Source of the DNA: Comamonadaceae bacterium 2FH
GTDB lineage: Bacteria > Pseudomonadota > Gammaproteobacteria > Burkholderiales > Burkholderiaceae_C
Length of the DNA: 64,000 nt
Assembly (NCBI GenBank): GCA_005503335.1
Contig: SCMQ01000001.1
Location: 62,001 to 126,000, forward strand
Reading direction: 5' to 3'
Within the stretch, counting starts at the first letter, position 1, and every line of letters begins with the position of its first letter. The notes beneath the pieces are model-generated. The model searched no databases. It saw nothing but the letters and a program-made list of their open reading frames with translations, and was not told where the DNA came from. A program made the translations under genes and the position numbers. Positions 8,860 through 18,386 of the stretch are shown here, one piece after another.

Positions 8860-10095
8860 TCAGGCCGACTTCTTGCGACGGCGGGAGCCACCCACGGTGT
8901 AGATGGCGGCGGCGGTGACCACGACGGTGCCCTCGATCACGCCCTGATAGTTCGCCCCCAGGTTCAGGATGTTGAACCCGTTGGTCAGCGCGAACAGCAG
9001 CAGGGCCCCGGCAAGCGTCTTGACGACGCTTCCCGCGCCACCGAAAAGCGAGGTGCCTCCGAGGATCGCCGCTGCGATGACTGTCAGCTCGGCGCCCTGC
9101 AGCGCGCCCGGGTTCACCGAGCGCAGCCGGCTCGCGAACAGCACTCCCGCGAAGCCTGCGGCGGCACTGCACAGAACAAACGCGGCGAGCCTGTAGCGCA
9201 CGACGTTGATGCCGGACAGCCGTGCTGCCTCCGGATTTCCGCCGACCGCGTAGAGTCGGCGGCCGGTGACCGTGAAGGTGAGGACGAACCACACGATGGC
9301 GGCGAACACGACCATGTAGATCACGGTTTTCGGCAAGGCTAGCTGAGAGCCTGAAACCCACGCCAGCGCGAGCAGGCACAGGCCGCCGGCGATCATGCCG
9401 ACAGGCGCCGGGGGGAGGATCTTCGTCTGCCGATGCGCCCGTACTGCCAGGAAGATGCCCCCCAACACGAGCAGCACGCCGATCACGAGAGTTGCCGTTC
9501 CGACTTCCAGGCGGCCGGACTCGAAGGCCCGCATGGCGTCGATCGCCTCGGTGCTCTCGACGGAGAGGGAGCGGCCATCGGTCACGATCAGCACCAGGCC
9601 GCGGATGGCGGTCAGTGTGCCCAGCGTGACGATGAATGCGTTGATGCCGAGAAACTGGACGATCGAGCCGTTGAGCAGACCGGCCGCGATCGCCACGAGC
9701 ATCGCCGTCATCGCGGCAGGCCAGAACCCGATCGCGTCCGCCAGCCCGATCATGACGGCTGCGGCCAGCGCGGCAACCGAGGCGACCGACAGGTCGAAGT
9801 TGCCGCTGATGAGGATGACGGTCATGGCGATCGCCATGATCGCGGTCAGCGACGATTGGTGCAGCACGTTCACCACGTTGGCAAGGCTCAGGTAGTTGGA
9901 CCGGCCTGTATAGGCTGTCGCGATCGAGAGCACGACGACCAGCAGGATCAGGGCGTAGTACACACCCATCTCGCGCAGGCCGAACACACGGCGCCAATCG
10001 GTGGCGGCCGAGGTAGAGGCTGGTTGGCCGGAAGCCATGGAGGAGGAGGGGCCTTGTAATGGCACGGCGTGATGTGCGGAAGTCAACTGGTTCAT
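8860..10095 (-). CDS. ABC sugar transporter permease (XylH/RbsC family)
   Basis: A 411-residue inner-membrane permease of the BPD_transp_2 type. A cytoplasmic N-terminus of about 45 residues precedes the first membrane segment (YYALILLVVVLSIATAY). About ten hydrophobic segments follow. The family blocks MTVILISGNFDLSV, LGINAFIVTLGT and LYAVGGNPEAARLSGI are clear, and ILGGTSLFGGAGS lies near the end. The inserted loop between the middle segments and a length above 400 resemble the xylose permease XylH more than ribose RbsC (about 320). It starts 9 bp after the ATPase stop, so translation is probably coupled. The partner binding protein is 15181-16152. Confidence 0.94.
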   Translation of the reverse strand: MNQLTSAHHAVPLQGPSSSMASGQPASTSAATDWRRVFGLREMGVYYALILLVVVLSIATAYTGRSNYLSLANVVNVLHQSSLTAIMAIAMTVILISGNFDLSVASVAALAAAVMIGLADAIGFWPAAMTAMLVAIAAGLLNGSIVQFLGINAFIVTLGTLTAIRGLVLIVTDGRSLSVESTEAIDAMRAFESGRLEVGTATLVIGVLLVLGGIFLAVRAHRQTKILPPAPVGMIAGGLCLLALAWVSGSQLALPKTVIYMVVFAAIVWFVLTFTVTGRRLYAVGGNPEAARLSGINVVRYRLAAFVLCSAAAGFAGVLFASRLRSVNPGALQGAELTVIAAAILGGTSLFGGAGSVVKTLAGALLLFALTNGFNILNLGANYQGVIEGTVVVTAAAIYTVGGSRRRKKSA

Positions 10096-10104
10096 GATTG
10101 CTCG

Positions 10105-11667
10105 CTATGTATTCGGTTGGGCGCCGGTTCCGGCGGCGGGGGATGACAAGGCGCTTTGCCCGCCCGCCAGGAGGATCAGCTCGTGTTCGGAGGTCTCGTA
10201 GGCAGCGCGCTCTGCGATGCAGCGGCCGTCCCGCATGACGAGGATGCGGTCGCTGACGGCGAGGAGTTCCTCGAATTCGGATGACACGACGATCACCGAC
10301 TTGCCCGCTGCGGCGAGTTCGCGCACCAGCATCAGGATGTCGGTCTTGGCGCCGATGTCGATGCCGGCCGTCGGCTCGTCGAGGAGGAACACCTTGACGT
10401 CGCTGAACAGCCATTTTCCGATCGTCACCTTCTGGGCATTGCCGCCGCTGAGCTCCGTCACCAGGGTGTCCGGCGACTGCGCCTTGATCTGCAGGCGCCG
10501 GATCGCGTCCGCCGCGCGCTTGCGTTCCCGATCTCGCATTGGCAACCAGCGCAGGATGGAGACGCTCTCGAGTGCCGGCAGAGTCGTGTTGCGCCAGATC
10601 TCGAAATCGGGGACCAGTCCCTGGCGCATCCGGTCCTCGGGGACCATCGCCAGCCCGGCCTTGACGGCGGCCTGGGTGGAGCGGCCCGTCGTCCGGCCCG
10701 AGACTTTGACTTCGCCGAGCGCGTCGGGATCGGCGCCGAAGATCGCATGCAACAGTTCGCTGCGGCCTGAGCCAAGCAGGCCGGCGACGCCGATCACTTC
10801 GCCGGCAGCCAGTTTCAGCGAGATGGGGTGCAGCTTGCCCGGCGACGCGAGGTTGCAGAGCTCCAGCAGAGCGGGCCCGTCCGCACGCCGTTGCGCCGGC
10901 GTGCGATCCAGCGCAGAGCGCTCCATCGCGACGATCTGCCGACCCACGATCGCCTCGGCGATGCGCGTCTCGTCGAGCTCGCTGGTCTGGGCACGCATGA
11001 CGGCCTGGCCGTCGCGCAGGATGGTGACGCAGTCCGTCAGCGCCATCACTTCGTCGAGGAAGTGCGAAACGAAGAGGATGGCCTTGTTCTCCACGCGTGA
11101 CAGACGGCGCACCGTGCGGTACACCAGCTCCCGCTCACCCGCCGCGAGCGAGGCGGTGGGCTCGTCCATGACGATCAGGTCGGCCCCCGTGCCGAGCGCC
11201 TGGAAGATCGCCACCATCTGCCGCTGTCCGATCGACAGTTCGCCGACCAGGCGGTCCGGCTCGAGCCAGTAGCCGACGCGCTCGCACAGGTCTTCGAATC
11301 GCCTGCGATAGGCACCGCCACGGCGCCAGCGGCCTTCGTCACCGAGGAACACGTTCTCAAGCACCGACAATGTCAGAACCAGGGGGATGTGCTGGTGAAT
11401 GGTGGCCACGCCCATCGCATTCGCTTCTTTCGGGGTCGACCATTGGACCGGTGAACCCTTCCAGACGATCCGTCCCCCGGACGCGGGGAATGCGCCCGAC
11501 AGGATCTTGATGAGGGTCGATTTCCCTGCTCCGTTAGCTCCGAGGAGACCGTGGACCTTGCCTCTCTCGATCTCCAGGTCGACGCCGCGCAGAACGACCG
11601 CACCATTCGGAAATGTCTTCGCTACGCGCTCAAGGCGCATCAGCGGTCCGCTTTCACTCGCTTGCAT
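10105..11667 (-). CDS. ABC sugar transporter ATPase, two-cassette (RbsA/XylG/MglA family)
   Basis: A 520-residue protein with two ABC cassettes. Cassette 1 has Walker A GANGAGKST, signature LSIGQRQ and Walker B DLIVMDEPTASL. Cassette 2 has the degenerate P-loop usual in this family (GLLGSGRSE), signature LSGGNAQK and Walker B VFLLDEPTAGID. It powers the permease encoded immediately downstream. The ATG at 11667 is preceded by AGGAGTTGCG. A 169-bp gap separates it from the ALDH upstream, and no terminator is visible there. Confidence 0.95.
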   Translation of the reverse strand: MQASESGPLMRLERVAKTFPNGAVVLRGVDLEIERGKVHGLLGANGAGKSTLIKILSGAFPASGGRIVWKGSPVQWSTPKEANAMGVATIHQHIPLVLTLSVLENVFLGDEGRWRRGGAYRRRFEDLCERVGYWLEPDRLVGELSIGQRQMVAIFQALGTGADLIVMDEPTASLAAGERELVYRTVRRLSRVENKAILFVSHFLDEVMALTDCVTILRDGQAVMRAQTSELDETRIAEAIVGRQIVAMERSALDRTPAQRRADGPALLELCNLASPGKLHPISLKLAAGEVIGVAGLLGSGRSELLHAIFGADPDALGEVKVSGRTTGRSTQAAVKAGLAMVPEDRMRQGLVPDFEIWRNTTLPALESVSILRWLPMRDRERKRAADAIRRLQIKAQSPDTLVTELSGGNAQKVTIGKWLFSDVKVFLLDEPTAGIDIGAKTDILMLVRELAAAGKSVIVVSSEFEELLAVSDRILVMRDGRCIAERAAYETSEHELILLAGGQSALSSPAAGTGAQPNT

Positions 11668-11836
11668 CGCAACTCCTGTGATTGCGTTGCATGGCTTAGA
11701 CCTCGCCGTGGTCGAGTGGGGTGGGAGGGGCCTGGGTGTGCCGGGTCGCGAATGTCATCATGGTCTCCTGAAAAAAAGTGTTGTTAGGCGCGGTGAAAAA
11801 TCCGCCATCTGGGGGGTGGCCGCCTCAGTGCGCGGC

Positions 11837-13315
11837 CTAGACGCGCCAGGTCCGCTGTAGCACTGTCTTGGTCACCGTGTAGGCGTCGAGGCTGTTCGGT
11901 CCGCCCTCGCGCCCGATGCCGCTTTCCTTGACGCCACCGAAAGGTACGTCCGCATCGCCCGCGCCGAAATGGTTGATCGAAAGCACACCGCACTCCAGGC
12001 ACCTGCCGATCCGTTCGGCTTCTTCGAGCGAGTTCGTGAATGCGTAGCCGGCCAGGCCGACCGACAGCGAGTTGGCCAGCGCGATGCCCTCTTCCAGGTC
12101 GGCCACTGGCACGCAGGCGCCCACGGGTCCGAACGGCTCCATCGTCATGGCATCCGCATTCAGCGGCACGTCGGCCAGCACGGTGGGTGCGAAGAAGTAG
12201 CCACGCTCACCAATCCGGTGGCCTCCGGCTGCCACGCGAGCTCCGCGGCGCTTGGCGTCATCCACCAGCGACTGCATGGCGGCCAGTCGCCGGGCGCTCG
12301 CGACCGGCCCCATCTGGACATCGGGCGCGAAGCCGTCGCCCACGCGTATGTTCTTTGCCGCGTCGGCGAACGCGGCGACGAACTCCTGGTAGACATCGCG
12401 ATGGACGATGAACCGCGAGGGTGAGGCGCAGATCTGGCCGTTCACGCGCGTCTTGCCGCTTGCTGCCAGCCGGCCGACCGCGGATGCGTCCACGTCGGCG
12501 CAAACCAGCACGGGTGCGTGGCCACCAAGTTCCATCAGTACGGGCTTCATGGCCGCGGCCGCCAGTTGCGTCAGGTGCTTGCCGACGTTCACGGAGCCTG
12601 TGAGCGTCACCAAGCGCGTCACCGGCGAAGCGATGAGCGTGGACGAAATGTGGCCGGGGTTGCCGAACACCAGGTTGAGCACACCGTCGGGCAATCCGGC
12701 ATCGGCAAAGCACTGGACCAGAGCGCATGCGGCGCCAGGAGTTTCCTCGGCCGCCTTCAGGATGATGGAGCAGCCGGCAGAGAGCGCGCCACTGAGCTTG
12801 CGGGACGGGGAGCTGAGCGGCACGTTCCAGGGGGTGAACGCGGCCACCGGTCCGATGGGCTGGCGCAGGATGAACTTCTGCATCTGCGGCTCCCCTGGCA
12901 CGATCATCCCGTAGTTGCGCAGGGATTCCGCGGTATCCCAGTCGAAGAAGCTCGCTGACCGCTCCACCTCGGCGCGCGCGTCGGCGAGGGTCTTGCCGTT
13001 TTCCAACGTGATGATCTGGGCAACGGTTTCGGCGCGCTCTCGCAGCAGACCCACCGCCTTGCGGATGATGGCCACGCGCTCCTCAGGCGCCGTGTCACGC
13101 CAAGTCAGAAATCCGCGTGCCGCCGCATTCACTGCACGCTCGAGGTCGTCGGCGCTGGCCTGAGGGACAGTGGCGAGAACCTCCTCGTTGCTTGGGTTCC
13201 TCACTTCCTGGCGGGATTGGTGGTCGTAGATCCACGCACCGTCGATGAAGAGGCCGATGCGCGGGTACACGGATTGGCCGTGGGTTTCAACTGCATGCGG
13301 TTTGGATTGAGTCAT
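11837..13315 (-). CDS. Aldehyde dehydrogenase (succinate-semialdehyde dehydrogenase-like)
   Basis: A 492-residue ALDH. FIDGAWIYDHQSRQEVRNPS opens the protein, followed by TLENGKTLADARAEVE (typical of the GabD-like branch), FTPWNVP, the catalytic Glu in ELGGHAPVLV and the nucleophile Cys in VNGQICASPSRF. GGVKESGIGREGG near the end is also GabD-like. The start at 13315 has AGGA about 10 bp upstream; a longer frame to 13552 shows no family similarity. Its position between porin and ABC ATPase inside a sugar-uptake operon suggests it oxidises an aldehyde derived from the transported compound. Confidence 0.93.
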   Translation of the reverse strand: MTQSKPHAVETHGQSVYPRIGLFIDGAWIYDHQSRQEVRNPSNEEVLATVPQASADDLERAVNAAARGFLTWRDTAPEERVAIIRKAVGLLRERAETVAQIITLENGKTLADARAEVERSASFFDWDTAESLRNYGMIVPGEPQMQKFILRQPIGPVAAFTPWNVPLSSPSRKLSGALSAGCSIILKAAEETPGAACALVQCFADAGLPDGVLNLVFGNPGHISSTLIASPVTRLVTLTGSVNVGKHLTQLAAAAMKPVLMELGGHAPVLVCADVDASAVGRLAASGKTRVNGQICASPSRFIVHRDVYQEFVAAFADAAKNIRVGDGFAPDVQMGPVASARRLAAMQSLVDDAKRRGARVAAGGHRIGERGYFFAPTVLADVPLNADAMTMEPFGPVGACVPVADLEEGIALANSLSVGLAGYAFTNSLEEAERIGRCLECGVLSINHFGAGDADVPFGGVKESGIGREGGPNSLDAYTVTKTVLQRTWRV

Positions 13316-13555
13316 CTCTGAAGTCCTGTCTATTGGGGCTGGAAAGACGCCAGCGCAACTGCTGCGAATGCTTCGCATCGTGACGGCGAAGGGATTTAGG
13401 GAATTATTCGCCTCGCCCTGGGGGCGATCCAGTCGACTTTTCTGGCTTCGACGGTAAGCAGGCCTGAATGCATCATGAAGTCGCACAGGGAGCGCAGGAC
13501 GGGGTGCAGAGTCGCCAATCTTCCTTTGAGGCCATGCTGCTTGGGCGCGCAAAGA

Positions 13556-13576
13556 ATCGGGGCACGAGGCCCCGAT
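13556..13576 (-). terminator. Candidate Rho-independent terminator after the porin gene
   Basis: A perfect 8-bp stem (ATCGGGGC / GCCCCGAT) with a 5-nt loop. Read on the minus strand it is followed by TTCTTT. It lies about 80 bp past the porin stop and 240 bp before the ALDH start, so the porin and ALDH genes are not necessarily on one uninterrupted transcript. The rest of the 13316-13655 gap shows no gene. Confidence 0.6.
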
Positions 13577-13655
13577 AAGATCGGTTTGGAGTAGCGTGCC
13601 AGAAAACCGATTGCCGCCTATGAAGGAGGCCCTCTATGGCGGATGTGGTTCGTGG

Positions 13656-14858
13656 TCAGAACCAGATTTCGGCCTGGAAGCCCGCCACAGTCCTGCTCTT
13701 GCGGGTCAGGCCAGCTTCAGCTGCCCGATAGGTATCGTTGAAGTTGAAGCGGGTCACGTAGAAACGCAGCTCCGGTCGGTCGTAGTAGTTCGGTCCCACA
13801 GTCAGCGTCGGTGCGATCGTCATCTTCGTCAGCCGTTGCGTCGGTGCCCCGTCCGGCTTGTTCGAGGCGACGCCGATCTCGCCCTGCAGCTTGAAGTTCT
13901 TGGTGAAGGCGTACGCCACCCGGCCGCCTACGGAGGTGAAGGACTGGCTCGTGAGGGCGGTCAGGTCTTCCTTGCCGACCATCAGCATCACCTGGCTGGT
14001 CAGCGGGCCGGTCTTCCACAGCAGGCTTTCCACCAGTCGCCACCGCTTCATGGATGAAGCGTCCGTCGGATTGCCATTGCCCATGTTCAGGCCGGTGGAC
14101 CCCTGGGAATATTGCGCCCAGAGCGTGTTGTCGCCGCCGAGCACGCCGGTCTGGTCGTGCTGGAGACTGATGCCGGAACCCGTCGATCCGGCGACGCCCG
14201 TGCCCTTGGTGTAGGCTGCCGTGACCCTCAGCTCGCCGCCGGGGTTGGTCTTCAGCTTGGTCAGGTCGGCATTCACCCGGGTGAGCGGATTGATGTTCGG
14301 GGCGCTCGTGTTGCTGTTGTCGCCATCGCGGAAAACCGCCAAGCCAAGCCCGCCCGAGCCCACCTTGATTCCCTCCACGCCCGCGCCGGTGCCGGTCATG
14401 TTGACGACGAAGAAATCACCGAAGTGAACCGCTGCGCGGTTGTAGTAGCGCCGGCCCATCCAGAAGCTCTGTTCAGGCGCAAAATCGAAGCCCTTGGCCG
14501 AAAGGTACATCTGAGCAAGTCCGAGGCTCGTGCTGCCGATGTCCGAGCCGGGCCGATAGAAGCTCGGCATCAGCACGGCTTGGTATTCGACATCGCCGGC
14601 CTTGCCGCCTTGGCTGAAGGTGAACTCGCCGTAGGTGTCGCACTCGTTGCCCAGACGGAAGTGGCCACCCCCGCTCATTATGTGGCCGTCGAAGCAGCGT
14701 TTGTCGTCGCCCGCGGTGTTCTGTTTCTCGCCGGGCCCGATGCGTACGTAGCCGCCGAAGTCCAGGGCGTGGGCGCCAGCCGATCCTAGACTCAGGGCGG
14801 CTGCGGCAAACATCGGTACTGCGTACTTATTGAAATTGAGCTTCCGGTTGGTTTTCAT
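13656..14858 (-). CDS. LamB-type outer-membrane carbohydrate porin (maltoporin family)
   Basis: A 400-residue outer-membrane beta-barrel. Residues 1-34 are a signal peptide ending SAGAHA. The mature N-terminus LDFGGYVRIGPG, the Cys-containing turn with FRLGNECDTYGEF, the GRRYYNR motif and the C-terminal aromatic residue (IWF) are maltoporin features. It would admit sugars for the binding protein encoded upstream. The ATG at 14858 gives a 6-nt spacing to AGGAG; the ATG 3 bp earlier (14861) is equally open. The 14859-15180 gap contains a 7-bp hairpin (GGAGCCG/CGGCTCC, 15023-15041) without a T-run and nothing else recognised. Confidence 0.9.
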   Translation of the reverse strand: MKTNRKLNFNKYAVPMFAAAALSLGSAGAHALDFGGYVRIGPGEKQNTAGDDKRCFDGHIMSGGGHFRLGNECDTYGEFTFSQGGKAGDVEYQAVLMPSFYRPGSDIGSTSLGLAQMYLSAKGFDFAPEQSFWMGRRYYNRAAVHFGDFFVVNMTGTGAGVEGIKVGSGGLGLAVFRDGDNSNTSAPNINPLTRVNADLTKLKTNPGGELRVTAAYTKGTGVAGSTGSGISLQHDQTGVLGGDNTLWAQYSQGSTGLNMGNGNPTDASSMKRWRLVESLLWKTGPLTSQVMLMVGKEDLTALTSQSFTSVGGRVAYAFTKNFKLQGEIGVASNKPDGAPTQRLTKMTIAPTLTVGPNYYDRPELRFYVTRFNFNDTYRAAEAGLTRKSRTVAGFQAEIWF

Positions 14859-15180
14859 CATTGACTCCTCAGTTTTTTTGGGCAAAGCTTACCGGCGGCA
14901 CTCGTCGTGCCCATCGAACCGGCGATGGTTGGAATGACAAACGACAGCTGGAGACGACCATCCGCATTGCCCTGGCTCAGGGCAATCGGATCGACGCGAG
15001 GCTGTTGGCTATCCCCGGGGAGGGAGCCGGATCGCGGCTCCGGCGCAGCCTTCTAGCGGCAGCGCGTCGCGGATCCGGGCGTGGGTGCCGGCGGCCTCTG
15101 GTCCTGCAGGGGGCGCGATTGCGCTGTTCTGCATCACCAGAAAGGTCCGCTGAGTGCCGCTTCAGGCGGTCCTGTGAAAA

Positions 15181-16152
15181 TCACCAGTTGGCCGAGCACT
15201 GATGCAGGTTGGCCTTCGTGATGGCAGGGATGTCGTAGGTGATGAACCGCGCCTTGGGCGTGTTCTTGTTCGTGATCGCGTCGTGCAGAGCCTTGGCCGC
15301 GAGCCGCCCGATGGTTTCGGGGTTGGTGCAGACGGAGCCATCGAGCTCCCCAGTCTTGATGGCCTCGTTGCCCAGTCGCGAGCCACCGCCCGTGGCGATC
15401 AGCTTCGCCTTGGACCCTGCCGAGCGGATTGCCCGAGAGCATCCGATGGCCATGTCGTCGGCTTGGCTGAAGAGCAGATCGAGATCTGGATGGGCCGTAA
15501 GGATGTTCTGGCAAACCGCCTGACCCTTCTCGGGCGTCCAGTCAGTGGGCTGCGCAGCGACGATCTCGTACTTGATCTTGGCCTTGTCAAGTGCTGCGCG
15601 GAACCCCTGGGTGCGCTGGCGCACGACGGCGAATCCCGGTGCGCCTTCGACGATGCCTATCTTGGCGGTGCGGCCCTTAGGCAGCAGTGTTGCGGCCAAC
15701 TCGCCGGCCCTCTGGCCAGCAAGGACATCGTCTGTCGTGACCAGCGCGGAAAGCTTCGGGTAAACCTGGCGCAGCGGAACCTTGTCCGGATCGCCGACCT
15801 GAACAGCGGATGCGACGAACGGAATGCCGTGATCCGCGGCGCGGTCTACCCAGGTGCGCGCAACCACGGAGTCGGTCACGATGGCGGTGATGCCATCCAC
15901 CTTCTGCGCGATCAGGTCGTCGATGGCGTTGCCCTGCTTCTCGACGCTGTGCCGCGGATCGAGCACGACGGCCTTCATGCCGAGCTCTTTGGCGGCGGCC
16001 TGGAAGCCCTTGGCCAGCGCCGCGTCGTAGGGGAACTGCATGCTGTTGGCCACATAGGCGATGGTGATGTCCTTCGCCGTGGCAGTGCCGAAAGTGAATG
16101 CTGCCACGCCGGCAGCCCCGGCAGCGCCAAGTGCCTTCAGAACCGATTTCAT
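15181..16152 (-). CDS. Periplasmic sugar-binding protein of an ABC transporter (RbsB-like)
   Basis: A 323-residue periplasmic-binding protein of the Peripla_BP_4 type. The signal peptide runs MKSVLKALGAAGAAGVAAF to about TATA. The mature start ITIAYVANSMQFPYDAALAKG is the typical first strand and helix. IDDLIAQKVDGITAIVTDS and LDLLFSQADDMAIGCSRAI are conserved core blocks. It is the first gene of the minus-strand cluster and delivers ligand to the ATPase/permease pair 8860-11667. Ligand identity is not evident; the LamB-type porin and XylH-like permease suggest a pentose, polyol or oligosaccharide. Confidence 0.93.
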   Translation of the reverse strand: MKSVLKALGAAGAAGVAAFTFGTATAKDITIAYVANSMQFPYDAALAKGFQAAAKELGMKAVVLDPRHSVEKQGNAIDDLIAQKVDGITAIVTDSVVARTWVDRAADHGIPFVASAVQVGDPDKVPLRQVYPKLSALVTTDDVLAGQRAGELAATLLPKGRTAKIGIVEGAPGFAVVRQRTQGFRAALDKAKIKYEIVAAQPTDWTPEKGQAVCQNILTAHPDLDLLFSQADDMAIGCSRAIRSAGSKAKLIATGGGSRLGNEAIKTGELDGSVCTNPETIGRLAAKALHDAITNKNTPKARFITYDIPAITKANLHQCSANW

Positions 16153-16269
16153 GTTTGTCTCCTGTAAAAGGTGTATTTGAGGCTGCTGGCATCGCTCTTT
16201 TCGCCCGCAGCCGCTTTTCTCTATTGAGCGGAATCATCCCCTCTCAGTGAATGTATTCGACCCTTTGGG

Positions 16270-16369
16270 CTTCATTCATGAAGAGGGCTCATAGGCCCTA
16301 TGAGTCCCCCGCGGCAGAATAGTTGTCGTCCCTATAGAGCTTGAATCTTTTCAGTTCAAGTCTCATAGA
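16270..16369. promoter_or_regulatory. Palindromic operator region upstream of the sugar-uptake cluster
   Basis: Three inverted repeats lie in 100 bp: CTTCAT-TC-ATGAAG (16270-16283), a perfect CTCATAGG-C-CCTATGAG (16288-16304), and CTTGAA-N9-TTCAAG (16340-16360). A further half-site CTCATAG is at 16362-16368. They are 118-217 bp upstream of the binding-protein start at 16152. This density suggests operators for a sugar-responsive regulator, but no regulator gene for this cluster is visible in the window. The rest of the 16153-16552 gap shows no gene. Confidence 0.5.
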
Positions 16370-16552
16370 TGGTGGTGGGAGGCTGTGGAGCTTGTGGGCG
16401 AAGGGCGGCGCGGTGTGCAACGCGTAGCGTTGTCCACGGCAAGCCGGCCGGTGCGCGAAGCGCATCGTTCACAAATCCAAGACCAACTTCAATCAGACCG
16501 TTGAGCATGCGGTGCTCTCCAACGCGCCCTCGCAGGTCCGACGAATGGCGTA

Positions 16553-17086
16553 TCAGTGCACGATCTCGATGGTGACAGGCCGGCCCTCGAGACGGTTGAG
16601 TTGCTCAAGCGTCGCCTTGTAGACACCGAGATGGATCGTCAGATCCGAGTACCCGATGCCGGCGGTGTTGTAGTAGAAGCCGATGTTGCCCCATGGCACG
16701 AAGTAAATGAGGTCACCGTCTTCGGGGTCGGAGCCGGGGGATCCGTTGAGCTTGAGCTTGCGCGGCAGGTAGCCGATCTTCTCCCGTCCGTTGTATTCCT
16801 CCAGCTTCAGGGTGAGCGGGAGCATCGAGAGGAGGTCACGCACCGCCGGATTGTCCTGGTCGATCGTGACCTCGACCGAGGTCGATCCGGCGGAAAACCG
16901 CACCACGGTACCGACGACCTGGCCCGCGCGGCCACGGGTGGGCTTTGCGGGCGTGGCAGCCGGCGAAGACGAAGGCTTGGCAGGCATGGCAGTTGGCTGG
17001 GATGAAGGAGCAGACGCGGCTGAGCCGGTGGCGCTCAAGGCCGCCGCGAGGAGGATCATAACGGTTTGGGCTTGAAGTCTGAGCAT
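16553..17086 (-). CDS. Cyclophilin-like fold protein with signal peptide
   Basis: A 177-residue exported protein. A hydrophobic signal (MILLAAALSATGSAASA) is followed by a Ser/Pro/Ala/Thr-rich linker of about 35 residues. The cyclophilin-like domain then starts (VVRFSAGSTSVEVTI), with DNPAVRDLLSMLPLTLKLEE, EKIGYLPRKL, GDLIYFVPWGNIGFYY and the final GRPVTIEIV. These blocks match the bacterial cyclophilin-like (PF18050-type) family, whose biochemical role is undefined. It is downstream of the metallo-beta-lactamase-fold gene on the same strand, with a 104-bp gap. Confidence 0.8.
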   Translation of the reverse strand: MLRLQAQTVMILLAAALSATGSAASAPSSQPTAMPAKPSSSPAATPAKPTRGRAGQVVGTVVRFSAGSTSVEVTIDQDNPAVRDLLSMLPLTLKLEEYNGREKIGYLPRKLKLNGSPGSDPEDGDLIYFVPWGNIGFYYNTAGIGYSDLTIHLGVYKATLEQLNRLEGRPVTIEIVH

Positions 17087-17189
17087 TTTTCTCTTTCGGG
17101 GGAAAGCATCGCTTCACGCGCGCGGTGGCCTTGGTCAGCCTCGCAGCAGGGCTGGCGGGAGGCATGCCTTCAAGCTGTGCTTCATGTTT

Positions 17190-18362
17190 TCACTCAGCCT
17201 CGGCTGATTGGCCCTCCGGGGCGGAGGCCGCAGCGGCGGCCTGCTGTGTCTCCTGCCACCAGGGCGGGAATCCCGGCTCATGCCCGTCGAGGGGCAGGGC
17301 CTCACCGATCCTCGGCGTCAGCAGCCGATAGGGCCGGCCGCGGCTGGCGGCGCGGATGCGTTCGAAGGGATCGTTCCAGGCATGGCGGGCCAGGCTGAAG
17401 CGACCCACATGCGCCGGCATCAGGGCCCGGGCATCCAGGTCCCGCGCGGCCTGCGCAGCCTCTTCCGGGGTCATGTGGATGTGGGGCCAGCGCGGGTCGT
17501 ACTGCCCCATGTCGAGCGCTGCCAGATCGAAGCTGCCAAAGCGTTGGCCGATCTCCTTGAAGTGGGGGCCATAGCCGGTGTCGCCGCTGAACAGCAGGCG
17601 CCGTTGGCCGGACTCCAGCACGAAGCCGGTCCACAGGGTCTTGTTCCGGGTGAGTCCGCGGCCCGAGTAGTGGCGCGCGGGCACGAGATGGACCGCGAGG
17701 CCATCGCCCAACTCCAGCTTCTCGTACCAGTCGGCCTCGCGAACCTTGCCCGGCTCGAAACCCCAGCGATCGAAATGTGCACCGACCCCCAGCGCCACCA
17801 GCACCTGCCTGACCTTGCCTTGCAGCTTGGTCACCGTCGGGTAGTCCAGGTGGTCCCAATGGTCGTGCGTGATCAGCAGGAGGTCGATCTCGGGCAGGTC
17901 ATCGACCGTATAGACATTGGTGCCGTCGAACGCCTGCACCGCGAACGACTGAGGCGCTGCAAAGGGGCTCAATACGGGGTCGATGAGAATGCGCCGACCG
18001 GCGATCTGGACGAAGAACGAGGAGTGTCCGAGCCAGACCAGCGTATCTTGCGCCTTGTCCAGTGCCTTGAGCTCGATCTTCACGGCCGGGACCGGCTGCG
18101 CGGGACGCAGGTGGTCCAGAGGGTGCATCAGGTTGCTGACGATGACGGACAGCGGACTGTGCCCCTCTGTCAGCACGGGCGTGGGGATGAGGTTTCGGAA
18201 CTCACCGTCTGCGTAATGCGACGATCGCCGGACCCGCTGCAGCCCCTCGCCTTCGGGATGGCCACCGAACTCGGGCAGCTGGAGATAGGCGCAACCGCCC
18301 AGCAGCACGAGTGCAGCCAGCAGGGCCAAGCCGATCACGACGGTGTGCAAACGCTTCTTCAC
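17190..18362 (-). CDS. Metallo-beta-lactamase-fold lipoprotein (NAPE-PLD/UlaG-like hydrolase)
   Basis: A 390-residue protein with a lipoprotein signal: MKKRLHTVVIGLALLAALVL, then the lipobox LGGC. The hydrolase domain has LVWLGHSSFFVQIAG and the metal motif THDHWDHLD, followed by VPARHYSGRG (metal His), LLFSGDTGYGP (bridging Asp) and the late His in MPAHVGRFSLA. This pattern fits the NAPE-hydrolysing phospholipase D/UlaG branch. It is likely anchored on the periplasmic side of a membrane. It is 24 bp downstream of the Zn-ADH gene and probably in the same operon. Confidence 0.9.
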   Translation of the reverse strand: MKKRLHTVVIGLALLAALVLLGGCAYLQLPEFGGHPEGEGLQRVRRSSHYADGEFRNLIPTPVLTEGHSPLSVIVSNLMHPLDHLRPAQPVPAVKIELKALDKAQDTLVWLGHSSFFVQIAGRRILIDPVLSPFAAPQSFAVQAFDGTNVYTVDDLPEIDLLLITHDHWDHLDYPTVTKLQGKVRQVLVALGVGAHFDRWGFEPGKVREADWYEKLELGDGLAVHLVPARHYSGRGLTRNKTLWTGFVLESGQRRLLFSGDTGYGPHFKEIGQRFGSFDLAALDMGQYDPRWPHIHMTPEEAAQAARDLDARALMPAHVGRFSLARHAWNDPFERIRAASRGRPYRLLTPRIGEALPLDGHEPGFPPWWQETQQAAAAASAPEGQSAEAE

Positions 18363-18386
18363 TGGGAACGCCCGTCAACAGCGGCT

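Noticed and set aside
8837-10414. A 525-codon minus-strand frame overlapping the ABC permease
   Set aside because: Out of frame with the permease and ATPase, and Arg-rich. The other frame has clear membrane segments and family motifs.
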